From the NCBI RefSeq assembly GCF_019898765.1, contig NZ_JAIOKB010000001.1, positions 62,001 to 126,000 of the forward strand: DNA of 64,000 bases, in the 5' to 3' direction. This DNA comes from Sphingomonas yunnanensis. GTDB lineage: Bacteria > Pseudomonadota > Alphaproteobacteria > Sphingomonadales > Sphingomonadaceae. This document shows positions 42,966-52,271 of the stretch, one piece after another (positions within the stretch are counted from its first letter, which is position 1; every line of letters begins with the position of its first letter). The translations under genes and the position numbers were made by a program. The notes under the pieces were generated by a model. That model was not told the DNA's origin. It ran no database searches and saw nothing but the letters and a program-made list of their open reading frames with translations.

Positions 42966-44413
42966 GGAAGCCCCTAGTCCGCGCCGCCACGGCACTCGCG
43001 CTCGCCGTCGCGCCCGCAGTGGCGGTCGACGCGCAGCTCGCCGGCGAGCCGTTCATCCACGATCCCTCGACCGTCACGTACTCGGACGGGCGCTGGTGGA
43101 CCTTCGGTACGCGCGGCGGCGGGCTCGTCTCCGACGATGGCTGGACCTGGCACGGCGGTGGCGAGCGCCCCGGCGGCGGCGTCGCGCCCGACGTCATCAA
43201 GATCGGCGACCGGTTCTATGTCGCCTATGCCGTCGGCGGCGGCGGGATGAACGGCGGCCACGCGAGCCAGGTCAAGGTCATGTGGACGCGCTCGCTCGAT
43301 CCCACGTCATCGTCCTTCGGCTACCACGATGTCGGCGTCGTGGCGGCGACCGACGGCATCGAGCTCGCCGACGCGATCGATCCGGCCTTCCTCTACGCCG
43401 AGGGACGGCTCTGGCTCAGCTACGGCACCTATTTCGGCTTTATCCGCATGGTGGAGCTCGATCCGCGCAGCGGCGCGCGGCTGCCCGGCAACCGGCCCGT
43501 AGACGTCGCGATCGACATGGAGGCGACCGCGCTGCTGCATCGCGACGGCTGGTATTACCTGCTCGGCACGCACGGCACCTGCTGCGACGGGCCGAACTCT
43601 TCCTACAACATCCGCGCCGGTCGCTCGCGCCAGCCGACCGGACCCTTCGTCGACCAGATGGGCGTGCCGCTGCTCAGGGGCGGGGGGAAGCTCGTCGTGG
43701 CGGGGCGGGGGCGGGTCTATGGTCCAGGGCATTTCGGGCTGATCGACCTCGGCGACGGGGTCGAGAAATTTTCGGTTCACTATGAGGCCGATATGGACCG
43801 CAGCGGGCGCAGCGTGCTGGGCATTCTGCCGTTGCGCTGGCAGGACGGCTGGCCGGTCGCCGGCGAGAATGTCGCGCCGGGCACCTATGAGATCCAGTCG
43901 GAGCGCGCCGGCACCGCGCTGCAGCTCGCGGTCGACCCGGTGCGGATCGCGTTCGACCCGCGGCGCAGCTTCGTGGCGAAGCCGGACGACCCGGTCGCGC
44001 CGATCGCCAACCAGACGCTCGACGAGAGCCGCGCCACCTGGCCGGCGGGTGCGATCGACGTGGACCTCGGCGACTATCTGATCCGCCCGCAGCAGCAGTG
44101 GTCCGTCACCCCGGTGGAGGGTGCGGGCGGCGCGATGGGGGCGCCTTACTATCGCATCGCAGTGGCCGGCACCGAGCGCGTCCTAGCGGTCGCGCCCGGC
44201 AACCGGCTGCAGACCGTGCCGCGCTTCACCGGTGCGCCCGAGCAATTGTGGCGGATCGACCAGCTCACCGACGGCAGCTACCGCATCATGCCCAAGCCGG
44301 CGGCGGGGGCGCGCGCGTCGCTGGCGCTGGTCGCGATCGGCCGCAGCACCCCCGCACTCGTCCGCTTCGACCCGGCCAGCGACGCCGGCCGCTGGACCTT
44401 CCAGCGGCCCTGA
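42962..44413 (+). CDS. Exported GH43 arabinan endo-alpha-L-arabinosidase-like enzyme
   Basis: 483 residues with a signal peptide (about 1-25). GEPFIHDPSTVTYSDGRWWTFGTRGGG gives the base Asp, IELADAIDPAFLYAEGRLWLSYGTY the second Asp, and IDMEATALLHRDGWYYLLGTHGTCC the acid Glu; this layout matches endo-arabinanase-type GH43 more than xylosidases. VYGPGHFGLIDLGDGVEKFSVHYEADMD is the conserved metal/His region. A C-terminal part (about 330-483: DLGDYLIRPQQQWSVTPV, APEQLWRIDQLTDGSYRIM) looks like a ricin-type trefoil. It probably attacks arabinan or arabinose side chains outside the cell. Confidence 0.87.
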   Translation: MRKPLVRAATALALAVAPAVAVDAQLAGEPFIHDPSTVTYSDGRWWTFGTRGGGLVSDDGWTWHGGGERPGGGVAPDVIKIGDRFYVAYAVGGGGMNGGHASQVKVMWTRSLDPTSSSFGYHDVGVVAATDGIELADAIDPAFLYAEGRLWLSYGTYFGFIRMVELDPRSGARLPGNRPVDVAIDMEATALLHRDGWYYLLGTHGTCCDGPNSSYNIRAGRSRQPTGPFVDQMGVPLLRGGGKLVVAGRGRVYGPGHFGLIDLGDGVEKFSVHYEADMDRSGRSVLGILPLRWQDGWPVAGENVAPGTYEIQSERAGTALQLAVDPVRIAFDPRRSFVAKPDDPVAPIANQTLDESRATWPAGAIDVDLGDYLIRPQQQWSVTPVEGAGGAMGAPYYRIAVAGTERVLAVAPGNRLQTVPRFTGAPEQLWRIDQLTDGSYRIMPKPAAGARASLALVAIGRSTPALVRFDPASDAGRWTFQRP

Positions 44414-44487
44414 CCAGCGGACGGCGAAGGTGAGGGGCGAGCAGCAGGACTCGTGGTGCGAGAACGGCCGTCCCCGCGTTACCTTGG

Positions 44488-44583
44488 CGTCATCCTGAAC
44501 TCGTTTCACGATCCACGGCGCGTAGAGCGCCTCGGTATGCCGTCTCGCGGCGCGGTGGATCCTCAAGCGGGTCCAGGATGACG
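44488..44583. repeat. Long palindromic intergenic repeat, copy C, at the right edge of the island
   Basis: Left arm CGTCATCCTGAACTCGTTTC then ACGATCCACGG; right arm CGGTGGATCCTCAAGCGGGT then CCAGGATGACG. It matches copies A and B with extra mutations in both arms. It occupies the gap between the last island gene and coaBC, which converge. Confidence 0.75.
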
Positions 44584-44635
44584 GAAGCGCGGGTGCGGTG
44601 CGACGGTGATGCCGCGGCTTCGTAGCGTCCCGGGC

Positions 44636-45823
44636 TCAGCCCGCCAGCGCGGCGGCGATCCGCTCCGCCAGTCGCGCCGCGACCGCCGCCTTGGGCAGTC
44701 GCTCCCAGGTCTCGACGCCTTCCGCGGTCACGAGCTGGACCGCGTTGGCGTCCCCGCCCATCACGTCGCCCGAGACGTCGTTGGCGACGATCCAGTCGGC
44801 TCCCTTGTGCGCGCGCTTGGCGGTGGCGTGCTCGATCACCTGCTCGGTCTCGGCGGCGAACCCGACCAGCAGGCGGGGTCGGCGCGGGTCGCGCGCGAGC
44901 GTGGCGAGGATGTCGGGGTTGGCGATCAGCGCCAGCGGCGCGGGCGCGCTGCCGCCCTTCTTGAGCTTCTGCACCGCCGCCTGCTCGACGCGCCAGTCCG
45001 CCACCGCGGCCACCATCACTGCGGCATCGGCGGGAAGCGCGGCGTCGACCGCCGCCGCCATCTCGGCCGCAGTCCCGACGTCGACCCGGTCGACCCCGAC
45101 GGGCGTGGCGAGCGCCACCGGGCCCGCCACCAGCGTGACGCGCGCGCCGAGCGCGACGAGCGCCGCGGCGAGGGCGAAACCCTGCTTCCCTGAGGAGCGG
45201 TTCGCGATGTAGCGCACCGGGTCGATCGGCTCGTGCGTCGGCCCGGCCGTGACCAATACGTGCCGCCCCGCCAGCGCGCCCGGGGCACGCGGCGCGAGCG
45301 CGCGCTCGATCCGTTGGGCGATCGCGAGCGGCTCGGGGAGCCGGCCCGGGCCGAACTCGCCGCACGCCATCGCGCCCTCGTCCGGCTCCATCACCGTGAC
45401 GCCGTCGGCGCGCAGCCGCGCGACGTTGCGCTGGGTCGCGGCGTGCAGCCACATACGCACGTTCATCGCCGGCGCGGCGAGCACCGGCTTGTCGGTGGCG
45501 AGCAGCAGGGTAGTGGCGAGATCGTTCGCCAGACCCGCCGCCATGCGCGCGAGCAGGTCGGCGGTGGCGGGCGCCACGACGACGAGATCAGCCTCGCGAC
45601 TGAGCTGGATATGCCCCATCTCGGCCTCGTCCTTGAGGTCCCACAGGTCGGTGTAGACCTTGTCCTCACTCAGCGCGGCGAGCGTCATCGCGGTGACGAA
45701 ATGCGCGCCGCCCTCGGTCAGCACGCAACGCACCCGGTGGCCGCGGCGACGCAGCTCGCGCACCAGCTCGCACGACTTATAGGCGGCGATGCCGCCGCCC
45801 ACGATCAGCAGGATGCGGCTCAT
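44636..45823 (-). CDS. coaBC: Bifunctional phosphopantothenoylcysteine decarboxylase / phosphopantothenate-cysteine ligase
   Basis: CoaBC performs two steps of coenzyme A synthesis. The FMN-dependent decarboxylase domain (1-190) has LLIVGGGIAAYKSCELVREL, the HIQLSREADLVVVAPATADLLARMA histidine motif, AAPAMNVRMW and ACGEFGPGRLPEP. The ligase domain has HVLVTAGPTHEPIDPVRYIANRSSGKQGFALA, VAAVADWRVE and GADWIVANDVS. 395 residues is normal. Coupled by overlap to the membrane protein gene upstream. In many proteobacteria dut follows immediately; here the island intervenes. Confidence 0.95.
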   Translation of the reverse strand: MSRILLIVGGGIAAYKSCELVRELRRRGHRVRCVLTEGGAHFVTAMTLAALSEDKVYTDLWDLKDEAEMGHIQLSREADLVVVAPATADLLARMAAGLANDLATTLLLATDKPVLAAPAMNVRMWLHAATQRNVARLRADGVTVMEPDEGAMACGEFGPGRLPEPLAIAQRIERALAPRAPGALAGRHVLVTAGPTHEPIDPVRYIANRSSGKQGFALAAALVALGARVTLVAGPVALATPVGVDRVDVGTAAEMAAAVDAALPADAAVMVAAVADWRVEQAAVQKLKKGGSAPAPLALIANPDILATLARDPRRPRLLVGFAAETEQVIEHATAKRAHKGADWIVANDVSGDVMGGDANAVQLVTAEGVETWERLPKAAVAARLAERIAAALAG

Positions 45824-46869
45824 CGTGTCACCCTCGTCACCGTGATGCGACGTCGCCCGGGCGCGCCGCGCAGCAGGTCGGCAACCGCGTCAGGCACGAG
45901 CGCGAGCCCGGGGGCGACCAGCGCGGCGGCGAGCGTGGCGCTGTGCAGTCCGGCGATCCGATCGTCGGCGGCGAGCCCCGCCAGCACGAGCGCGACCACG
46001 CGAGGGCCGAGCGCGCGCGGGAGCGCCGCCCAGCCGAGCAGCGCGAGCAGCATCAGCGCCGCCGCGATCCCGGGCGCGACACCCGGCAGCGCGGCGCCGA
46101 GCAGCCGCGCCAGCGCGTCCGGCGGCGCGACCAGGAGCGGAGGCACCTCGGCCGGCAGCGGCACCGCCGCGGCGACGGCCCATAAGTGGCAGGCCAGCAC
46201 CGCGCCGCCGACCGCGAGCGCGACGAGCCAGCCGAGCGCCTCACGTGCGCCGCCGTCGAAGAGCGCGAACGCGGCCATCAGCGCCGGCACCAGCAGCGCG
46301 GCGGGATCGATCACCGCGGCGGCACAGCCGAGCGCGGCGGCGGTGCCCCAGCGCTCCGCCCGTCGCAGCAGCACGGCGTAGGCGGCGAGCAGCGCGGCCC
46401 AGCCCGCGTGCGGCGCCTGCTCCCACAGCAGCGCGACCGCAACGGTCCCGGCGACGAGCAGCAGCGCGGCGAGTACCTGGCCCGCGGCGCCCGCGAAGAG
46501 CGCGGTGAGCCGCTGTACCCCTACCGCGACCAGCCCGGCGAGCGCCGCGCCGACGAGCAGCAGCATCGCCCAACTCGGCACGGCGGCGCTCACCGCGGCG
46601 AGCGTCGGGGGCAGCGCGCGCGCCTCCTCGCCGTCGGGCGCGGTGCGTGCCAGGTCGCGGAAGGTCTCGTAATAGCGGCCGCCGTGGCGCATCGCCGCGA
46701 CGATCGAGTCGTGGAGCAGTTCGGCGGCGGGGCGCGCGCTCGCCTCGGACAGGCCGACCGCGGCGATCAGCCCGAGCAGCAGCCCCGCGCACCACCACCG
46801 CGCCGCGCCGCGCTCGACCCGACCAAGGCGGGTCGGCGCCACGAGCAGCAGCGCCGAGCGCGTCACCAC
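45820..46869 (-). CDS. Polytopic membrane protein of unknown function
   Basis: 349 residues from a GTG (46869), dominated by Ala/Leu/Val hydrophobic segments, roughly eight to nine TM helices. A soluble loop after the first helix reads LHDSIVAAMRHGGRYYETFRDLARTAP, vaguely like the first extracytoplasmic loop of GT-C (ArnT-like) glycosyltransferases, but no catalytic motif is clear. It overlaps both ubiB (upstream) and coaBC (downstream) by a few bases, so it is translated as part of the ubiE-ubiB-coaBC operon. Function unknown. Confidence 0.75.
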   Translation of the reverse strand: MVTRSALLLVAPTRLGRVERGAARWWCAGLLLGLIAAVGLSEASARPAAELLHDSIVAAMRHGGRYYETFRDLARTAPDGEEARALPPTLAAVSAAVPSWAMLLLVGAALAGLVAVGVQRLTALFAGAAGQVLAALLLVAGTVAVALLWEQAPHAGWAALLAAYAVLLRRAERWGTAAALGCAAAVIDPAALLVPALMAAFALFDGGAREALGWLVALAVGGAVLACHLWAVAAAVPLPAEVPPLLVAPPDALARLLGAALPGVAPGIAAALMLLALLGWAALPRALGPRVVALVLAGLAADDRIAGLHSATLAAALVAPGLALVPDAVADLLRGAPGRRRITVTRVTR

Positions 46870-48401
46870 GGCGCCGCCAGCAGCATCGCGCCCGCGCCCG
46901 CGGCCAGGCCGAGCGCGCCGACCAAAGCGTAGCGCCAGCCGCCGCCGACTCGCACCAGCTGGATCTCCTTGAGCGGCGGACGCGGCGGCGCGCCGCCCGG
47001 CGCAGGGAAGCGCGCCTCGATGCGGCGCACCAGCTCGGGCAGTCGCGCCAGCGTGCGCACGTCGGCGACGAGCCGATCCGCGATCGCCGCCTCGGGGCCG
47101 AGTTCAGTGCGGATCCAGTCCTCGACCAGCGGTGCGGCGGTGATCCAGAGGTTGATGTCGGGGTCGAGCGCGGTGGCGACGCCCTCCACCATCACCATCG
47201 TTTTCTGCAGGAGCAAGAGGTGCGGCTGGGTGACCATGTCGAAGTCGCGCGTGATGCCGAACAGCCCGTCGAGCATCATGCCGATCGACATGTCCTTGAC
47301 CGGCAGCCCGCGCATCGGCTCGCCGACGGCGCGCAGCGCGGTGGCGAACTCCTCAACATTGTGGTGTGCCGGCACATATTGCGCCTCGAAGTGGATCTCG
47401 GCGACCCGGCGGTAATTGCCCGTGATCAGCCCATAGAGGATCTCGGCCAGCCAGACGCGCGCGCGTCGGTCGATCCGCCCCATGATGCCGAAGTCGATCG
47501 CCGCGACCTGGTCGCCGGGCAGCGCGAACAGATTGCCCTGGTGCAGGTCGGCGTGGAAGAAGCCGTCGGCAATCGCCTGGCGGAGGAAGGCGTGGACGAG
47601 CACGCGAGCGAGCTCGGGCAGGTCGTAGCCAGCCTCGATCAGCGCCGCGCGATCGGACAATTTGATGCCGTCGATCCACTCGATCGTCAGCACCTTGCCC
47701 GTGGTGCGCGCCCAGTCGACGGCTGGTACGAAGAACTTCGGTTCGGCCGTCATCGTCTCGGCCAGCTCGGAGGCCGACGCCGCCTCGCGCGTGAAGTTGA
47801 GCTCGCGCGCGGTCCAGCGTTTGAACGTCTCGATCACCAGCCGCGGCTGTAGCCGTGCGATCTCGCCGCCCATCGGCTCGATCTGCGCCGCGGCCCATTC
47901 ATAGGTGTCGATCGCGCGCGCGAAATCCTCCTCGACGCCGGGGCGCAGCACCTTCACCGCGACGCGCCGGCCGTCGGTGGTGACCGCGCGGTGGACCTGC
48001 GCGATCGAGGCCGAGCCGACCGGCACCTCCTCGATCTCGCGGAACAAGGTGTCGAGCGGGCGCCCGAAGCTGGTCCGCATGACCTGCGAGATCGCCGCAT
48101 ATGGCACCGGCGGGATCGAGTCCTGCAGCCGCAGCAGGTCGTGCGCGGCCTCCTCGCCGACCAGGTCGGGGCGGGTGGCGAGCGTCTGGCCGAACTTGAT
48201 CGCCGCCGGCCCGAGCGCCTCGAACGCGTCGGCGTAGCGAGGCGTCGCGGGCACGCGCGCGCCGAGCCGAGCGAGCCGCAGCAGCCGACGCAGGCGCGGC
48301 GGCGTGTTGAGGTCGCGCTCGAGCCCGCGCAGCGCGCCGTGGCGCGCCAGCGTGCGCCCCCAGCTGAGCAGCCGCCAGGCGTGAACGACGGATGAAGTCA
48401 C
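46863..48401 (-). CDS. ubiB: Ubiquinone biosynthesis protein UbiB (ABC1/ADCK kinase-like)
   Basis: 512 residues. UbiB is an atypical kinase-fold ATPase needed for ubiquinone synthesis. The KxGQ motif appears as AAIKFGQTLATRPDLVGEEAAHDLLRLQD; GSASIAQVHRA replaces the P-loop, followed by VAVKVLRPGVEEDF, HADLHQGNLFALP and AAIDFGIMGRID. Two hydrophobic segments near the C-terminus anchor it in the inner membrane. The GTG start overlaps the ubiE stop. Confidence 0.94.
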   Translation of the reverse strand: MTSSVVHAWRLLSWGRTLARHGALRGLERDLNTPPRLRRLLRLARLGARVPATPRYADAFEALGPAAIKFGQTLATRPDLVGEEAAHDLLRLQDSIPPVPYAAISQVMRTSFGRPLDTLFREIEEVPVGSASIAQVHRAVTTDGRRVAVKVLRPGVEEDFARAIDTYEWAAAQIEPMGGEIARLQPRLVIETFKRWTARELNFTREAASASELAETMTAEPKFFVPAVDWARTTGKVLTIEWIDGIKLSDRAALIEAGYDLPELARVLVHAFLRQAIADGFFHADLHQGNLFALPGDQVAAIDFGIMGRIDRRARVWLAEILYGLITGNYRRVAEIHFEAQYVPAHHNVEEFATALRAVGEPMRGLPVKDMSIGMMLDGLFGITRDFDMVTQPHLLLLQKTMVMVEGVATALDPDINLWITAAPLVEDWIRTELGPEAAIADRLVADVRTLARLPELVRRIEARFPAPGGAPPRPPLKEIQLVRVGGGWRYALVGALGLAAGAGAMLLAAPW

Positions 48402-49156
48402 ATCTTCCAGCCGCTGTGGATCGCCACCAGCCCGCCGAGCACCGCCTCGACGCGGGTCTGCACGAAGCCGGCCTCCGCGATCATCCGCTCGAACGCGGGC
48501 ATGTCGGGGAAGCGGCGGATAGACTCGATGAGATAACGGTAGCTGTCCGAGTCACCGGCGAGCAGCTGGCCGAGCCTGGGCACCATGCGGTGCGAATAGG
48601 CGTCGTACACCTCGGCGAAGCCGGGCCATTGCGTGGTCGAGAACTCGAGGCAGTAGAAGCGGCCCCCGCGACGCAGCACGCGGTGCGCCTCGCGCAGCGC
48701 CGCCGGTATGTCGGTGACGTTGCGGATGCCAAAGGCGATCGTATAGGCGTCGAAGAAGCGGTCCGGGAAGGTCAGCGTCTCGGCATTGGCCTCGGTCCAC
48801 ACCAGCCCGTCGATCCCGCGCTGCTGCGCGCGTCCCATGCCGACCTCGAGCATCTCGGGGTTGATGTCGGCGACCGTCACTGCTGCACCCTGCGCGGCGA
48901 GGCGGAAGGCGATGTCGCCCGTACCGCCTGCCATGTCGAGGATCTGTTCGCCCGCGCGCGGCTTCACGCGGCGCACGAAGCGATCTTTCCACAGCCGGTG
49001 CATGCCCCCCGACATGGCGTCGTTCATCAGATCGTAGCGGCTCGCCACGTTGGAGAAGACGCCGCGCACGCGCGCGGTCTTCTCGACCGGGGTGACGTCC
49101 TCGTAACCGAAGGAGACCACGCGCTCGCTGGCGGCGCTGCCGGGGGTGTCGCTCAT
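48398..49156 (-). CDS. ubiE: Ubiquinone/menaquinone C-methyltransferase
   Basis: 252 residues from ATG 49156 (MSDTPGSAASERVVSFGYEDV); 18 extra residues from 49210 are Pro/Ala-rich and unlikely. SAM-dependent methylation of the quinone ring is indicated by VFSNVASRYDLMNDAMSGGMHRLWKDR, ILDMAGGTGDIAFRLA (motif I), ADINPEML, ANAETLTFPDRFFDAYTIAFGIRNVTD and HRVLRRGGRFYCLEFS. First gene of the ubiE-ubiB-X-coaBC operon; it diverges from mutM. Confidence 0.94.
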   Translation of the reverse strand: MSDTPGSAASERVVSFGYEDVTPVEKTARVRGVFSNVASRYDLMNDAMSGGMHRLWKDRFVRRVKPRAGEQILDMAGGTGDIAFRLAAQGAAVTVADINPEMLEVGMGRAQQRGIDGLVWTEANAETLTFPDRFFDAYTIAFGIRNVTDIPAALREAHRVLRRGGRFYCLEFSTTQWPGFAEVYDAYSHRMVPRLGQLLAGDSDSYRYLIESIRRFPDMPAFERMIAEAGFVQTRVEAVLGGLVAIHSGWKM

Positions 49157-49263
49157 GCCCGCCGCTCTAGGGCGTGCGCCGGGGGGAGGGAAGGGGGCGA
49201 GCGCGGCCACGGCGTCGATCGTGCGATCTAGCCGCGACGGCGCGCGATGCCTAAGTGACCGCC

Positions 49264-50079
49264 ATGCCCGAACTTCCCGAGGTCGAGACCACCGTTCGCG
49301 GGCTCACGCCGGTGCTGCTCGACGCCACGCTGGCGCTGGTCGAGCCGCGACGCGGCGATCTGCGTCGGCCGTTCCCGCCCGAGCTGCGCCAGCGGCTCAC
49401 GGGCGCGCGAGTGACCGCTCTGGTTCGCCGCGCCAAATACGGTCTGATCGATACCGATCGCGGCGACACGCTGATCTTTCATCTCGGCATGTCGGGGCGC
49501 TGGCGAGTCGATCCCGCCGAACTGCTCGCGCACGATCATCTGCTGATCGAGACCGTGGCGGGGCGACGGCTCGCGCTCAACGATCCGCGTCGTTTCGGCT
49601 CCGTCGACCTATGGCCGACCGCCGCGCTGGGCGACTTCCCTGCCTTCGGCGCGCTCGGCCCCGAGCCGCTCGGTCCGGCCTTCACGGCCGACTATCTGCG
49701 CGGCGTGCTGACAGGCAAGACGACGTCGATCAAGCTCGCGCTGCTCGATCAGCGAGTCGTCGCGGGCCTCGGCAATATCTACGTGTGCGAGGCGCTCTAC
49801 CACGCGCGGATCAACCCACGCCGCGCGGCGGGTCGGATCGCACGGTCGCGGCTGGAGCGGTTGGTCGCGGCGGTTCATGACGTGCTCGAGTCCGCGATCG
49901 CGGCGGGCGGGTCGACACTGCGTGACTATGCCCGACCCAACGGCGAGCTCGGCTATTTCTCCAAGCAGTTCGCGGTCTACGGGCGCGCGGGCGAGCCGTG
50001 CGGCTGCGGCGGCACGGTGCACCGCTACGCTGAGGGCGGACGCTCGACCTTCTGGTGCCCGGCCTGCCAGCGCGGTTGA
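49264..50079 (+). CDS. mutM: Formamidopyrimidine-DNA glycosylase
   Basis: Removes 8-oxoguanine and formamidopyrimidines and nicks the AP site. The chain must start at ATG 49264 because the catalytic residue is Pro2 (MPELPEVET); a GTG at 49255 is rejected. 271 residues. The catalytic Lys lies in RRAKYGLI, the helix-two-turn-helix includes GNIYVCEALYHARINPRR, and the C-terminal zinc finger is CGCGGTVHRYAEGGRSTFWCPACQ. Confidence 0.95.
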   Translation: MPELPEVETTVRGLTPVLLDATLALVEPRRGDLRRPFPPELRQRLTGARVTALVRRAKYGLIDTDRGDTLIFHLGMSGRWRVDPAELLAHDHLLIETVAGRRLALNDPRRFGSVDLWPTAALGDFPAFGALGPEPLGPAFTADYLRGVLTGKTTSIKLALLDQRVVAGLGNIYVCEALYHARINPRRAAGRIARSRLERLVAAVHDVLESAIAAGGSTLRDYARPNGELGYFSKQFAVYGRAGEPCGCGGTVHRYAEGGRSTFWCPACQRG

Positions 50080-50176
50080 CGCTGTGCGGCTCCCGCGCTA
50101 TGGGCCGCGCCTTCGAGGGTGACGGTGTTACCGACCGCCCTGCTTTCCATCGATTCGAAACAGTCAGAGGACGTTC

Positions 50177-50440
50177 ATGGCGAACACGCCGCAAGCCAAG
50201 AAGCGCATCCGCCGCAACGAGCGTCGGGCCGAAGTCAATGGTAACCGCGTCGGCCGCATCCGCACCTTCGTCAAGAAGGTCGAGGCAGCGCTCGCGGCCG
50301 GCGACAAGGCCGGTGCGGCGACCGCGCTGCAGGCGGCGCAGCCCGAGATCGCGCGCGGCGTCGCCAAGGGCGTACTCCACAAGAACACGGCAGCGCGCAA
50401 GTTCTCGCGCCTGACCAAGCGCGTGGCCGGGCTCGCCTGA
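50177..50440 (+). CDS. rpsT: 30S ribosomal protein S20
   Basis: 87 residues, the usual S20 length: [21 protein letters not shown], then a helical core and a C-terminal [19 protein letters not shown]. It binds 16S rRNA. An AGAGGA ribosome-binding site is 8 bases upstream. The mutM-rpsT-dnaA order is standard for sphingomonads. A strong terminator follows. Confidence 0.96.
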   Translation: MANTPQAKKRIRRNERRAEVNGNRVGRIRTFVKKVEAALAAGDKAGAATALQAAQPEIARGVAKGVLHKNTAARKFSRLTKRVAGLA

Positions 50441-50462
50441 TTTAACGCCTTCTCAGCGCTAT

Positions 50463-50499
50463 GAAAACGCCCGTCGGGATCGTCCCGGCGGGCGTTTTC
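50463..50499 (+). terminator. Rho-independent terminator of rpsT
   Basis: A 15-bp stem (GAAAACGCCCGTCGGG with its complement CCCGGCGGGCGTTTTC, one T:G pair) carries A/T tracts at its base (AAAA and TTTT), so it can stop transcription in both directions. It begins 23 bases after the rpsT stop. Confidence 0.85.
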
Positions 50500-50872
50500 G
50501 TATGTCGGTCGACGATCCCCAGACCGGGTCGGCACTTCTTTGCAAAAGCCTCGGGAATCCTGCGATTCGCATCCGGCACGATCGCGAGATCTCCAATAAA
50601 ACCCAGTCTTTACAGTAGCTTGTGAGAAATCTGACGCATTTGCGCGGCTGGTGGCGAGTCAACCTGCTTTATTTCGATTTTGTGTCCGCGACCGGTCTTG
50701 ATCGACTCAGCCGGCTGTTCCTAATCCTGTCGAACCGCACCGGCGATCGTCCGGCGCGGCACAGAGGCACCGTCTGATAGCCGACGCGAGAGGGGCCGCG
50801 GGCAGGGGACGTTTGACTTTGCGGATGCAGGATCCGCGAACGCTCGCGTTCGCGGCAACGGGAGAGGTGTGC
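50500..50872 (+). other. Relatively AT-rich region upstream of dnaA
   Basis: No gene is supported in these 373 bases. The part 50590-50690 is markedly less GC-rich than its surroundings (AATAAAACCCAG, TTTACAGTAGC, TTTATTTCGATTTTG), as expected for the dnaA promoter region. I found no clear 9-mer DnaA boxes, so an origin of replication is not supported. Confidence 0.4.
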
Positions 50873-52264
50873 GTGGCGGAACTGGCGGAGCGAGTGGACG
50901 GGATGAGCGACGTGGCACGGGCCTGGACCCGGGTGCGCGCCAACCTGCGCCAGTCCGCCGGGGCGCGGCTGTTCGATCAGTGGCTCGCGCCGATCGCGCT
51001 GGCCGACGCCGCCGACCCGCTCGACGTCCGCCTGACGCTGCCGTCGCCGTTCATGACCAACTGGGTCCGCAGCCATTATGCCGAGCGGCTCGTGCACGAG
51101 TTCCGCGCGGTGCTGCCGGGCGTGCGCAGCGTCGAGGTAGAGACCGCGCCCCGCGCGCCGGTCGCCGCCGTGCTGACCGCGCCCGCCGTCGTCGCTGCGC
51201 CGGCCGAGCCGATCGCCGACGGCCCGAGGCCGGCTGGGGAGCGCCCGCAGCTTGACCCGCGGCTGACCTTCGACCGCTTCGTCGTGGACGAATCGAACTT
51301 CGTCGCCGTCAACGCCGCGCGTGCGCTGGCCGAGCCGGGCCCGGTGCGGTTCAGCCCCTTGTTCCTCCACGGCGCGACTGGGCAGGGCAAGACCCACCTG
51401 ATGAACGCGGTGGCGCACGCCTTCCTCGCGGCGCATCCGGGCGCGCGGGTGATGCTGATGTCGGCGGAGCGCTTCATGTTCGAGTTCGTCGCCGCGGTGC
51501 GCGCGCGCGACACGTTCGCGTTCAAGGCCAAGCTGCGCGGATGCGACCTGCTGCTGATCGACGATCTCCAGTTCATCGCCGGCAAGGACTCGACGCAGGA
51601 GGAGTTCTTCCACACCGTCAACGAGATCACGGCCGCGGGTAAGCGGCTCGTGATCGCCGCCGATCGCGCGCCCCAGGCGCTAGAGGGGATCGAGCCGCGC
51701 ATCCTCGGCCGCCTCGGCGGGGGTCTGGTGGCGGACATCAAGCCCTCTTCGCTGGCACTTCGCCGCGAGGTGCTCGCTCGGCGCGTCGCGGACATGCCCG
51801 ACGTGCGCGTCCCCGCCGCGATACTCGACCTCCTCGCGACCCGGATCACCGCGAGCATCCGCGAGCTGGAGGGCGCGCTGACCCGTGTCACCGCTTATTC
51901 GATGCTGACCGGCGCGACGATCGACCTCGACTTCGCGACACAGACGCTCGGCGACATGCTGCGCGGCCACCAGCGCCGCGTGACGATCGATCAGATCCAG
52001 AAGCTGGTATCAGACCATTTCGAGCTCAAGCCGCTCGACCTGATATCGGCGCGCCGTGCGCGCGCGGTGGCGCGGCCGCGGCAGATCGCGATGTACCTAG
52101 CCAAGCGCCTGACCACGCGCTCCTTGCCCGAGATCGGCCGCAAGTTCGGCGGGCGCGATCACTCCACGGTGATCCACGCGGTGAAGCGGATCGAGGCGCT
52201 GCGCGACACCGACCGCGACGTCGACGGCGCGGTCCGTCTGCTACTGGGCCAGCTGGGCGGCTGA
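50873..52264 (+). CDS. dnaA: Chromosomal replication initiator protein DnaA
   Basis: 463 residues from GTG 50873, which has GGAGAGG 5 bases upstream; a longer frame from 50813 is less likely. Domain I is ARAWTRVRANLRQSAGARLFDQWLAPI. The AAA+ domain has FLHGATGQGKTHLMNA (Walker A), LLLIDDLQFIAGK (Walker B) and ILGRLGGGLVADI (sensor region). Domain IV has RPRQIAMYLAKRLTTRSLPEIGRKFGGRDHSTVIHAVKRIE, the DnaA-box-binding signature. It converges on the PspC gene with a 7-base gap. Confidence 0.96.
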   Translation: MAELAERVDGMSDVARAWTRVRANLRQSAGARLFDQWLAPIALADAADPLDVRLTLPSPFMTNWVRSHYAERLVHEFRAVLPGVRSVEVETAPRAPVAAVLTAPAVVAAPAEPIADGPRPAGERPQLDPRLTFDRFVVDESNFVAVNAARALAEPGPVRFSPLFLHGATGQGKTHLMNAVAHAFLAAHPGARVMLMSAERFMFEFVAAVRARDTFAFKAKLRGCDLLLIDDLQFIAGKDSTQEEFFHTVNEITAAGKRLVIAADRAPQALEGIEPRILGRLGGGLVADIKPSSLALRREVLARRVADMPDVRVPAAILDLLATRITASIRELEGALTRVTAYSMLTGATIDLDFATQTLGDMLRGHQRRVTIDQIQKLVSDHFELKPLDLISARRARAVARPRQIAMYLAKRLTTRSLPEIGRKFGGRDHSTVIHAVKRIEALRDTDRDVDGAVRLLLGQLGG

Positions 52265-52271
52265 GCGCCGC

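Noticed and set aside
50500..50872. Origin of replication next to dnaA
   Set aside because: The stretch is AT-richer, but no convincing TTATCCACA-type boxes are visible and dnaA is often distant from oriC in alphaproteobacteria. A skew plot of the whole chromosome would decide.
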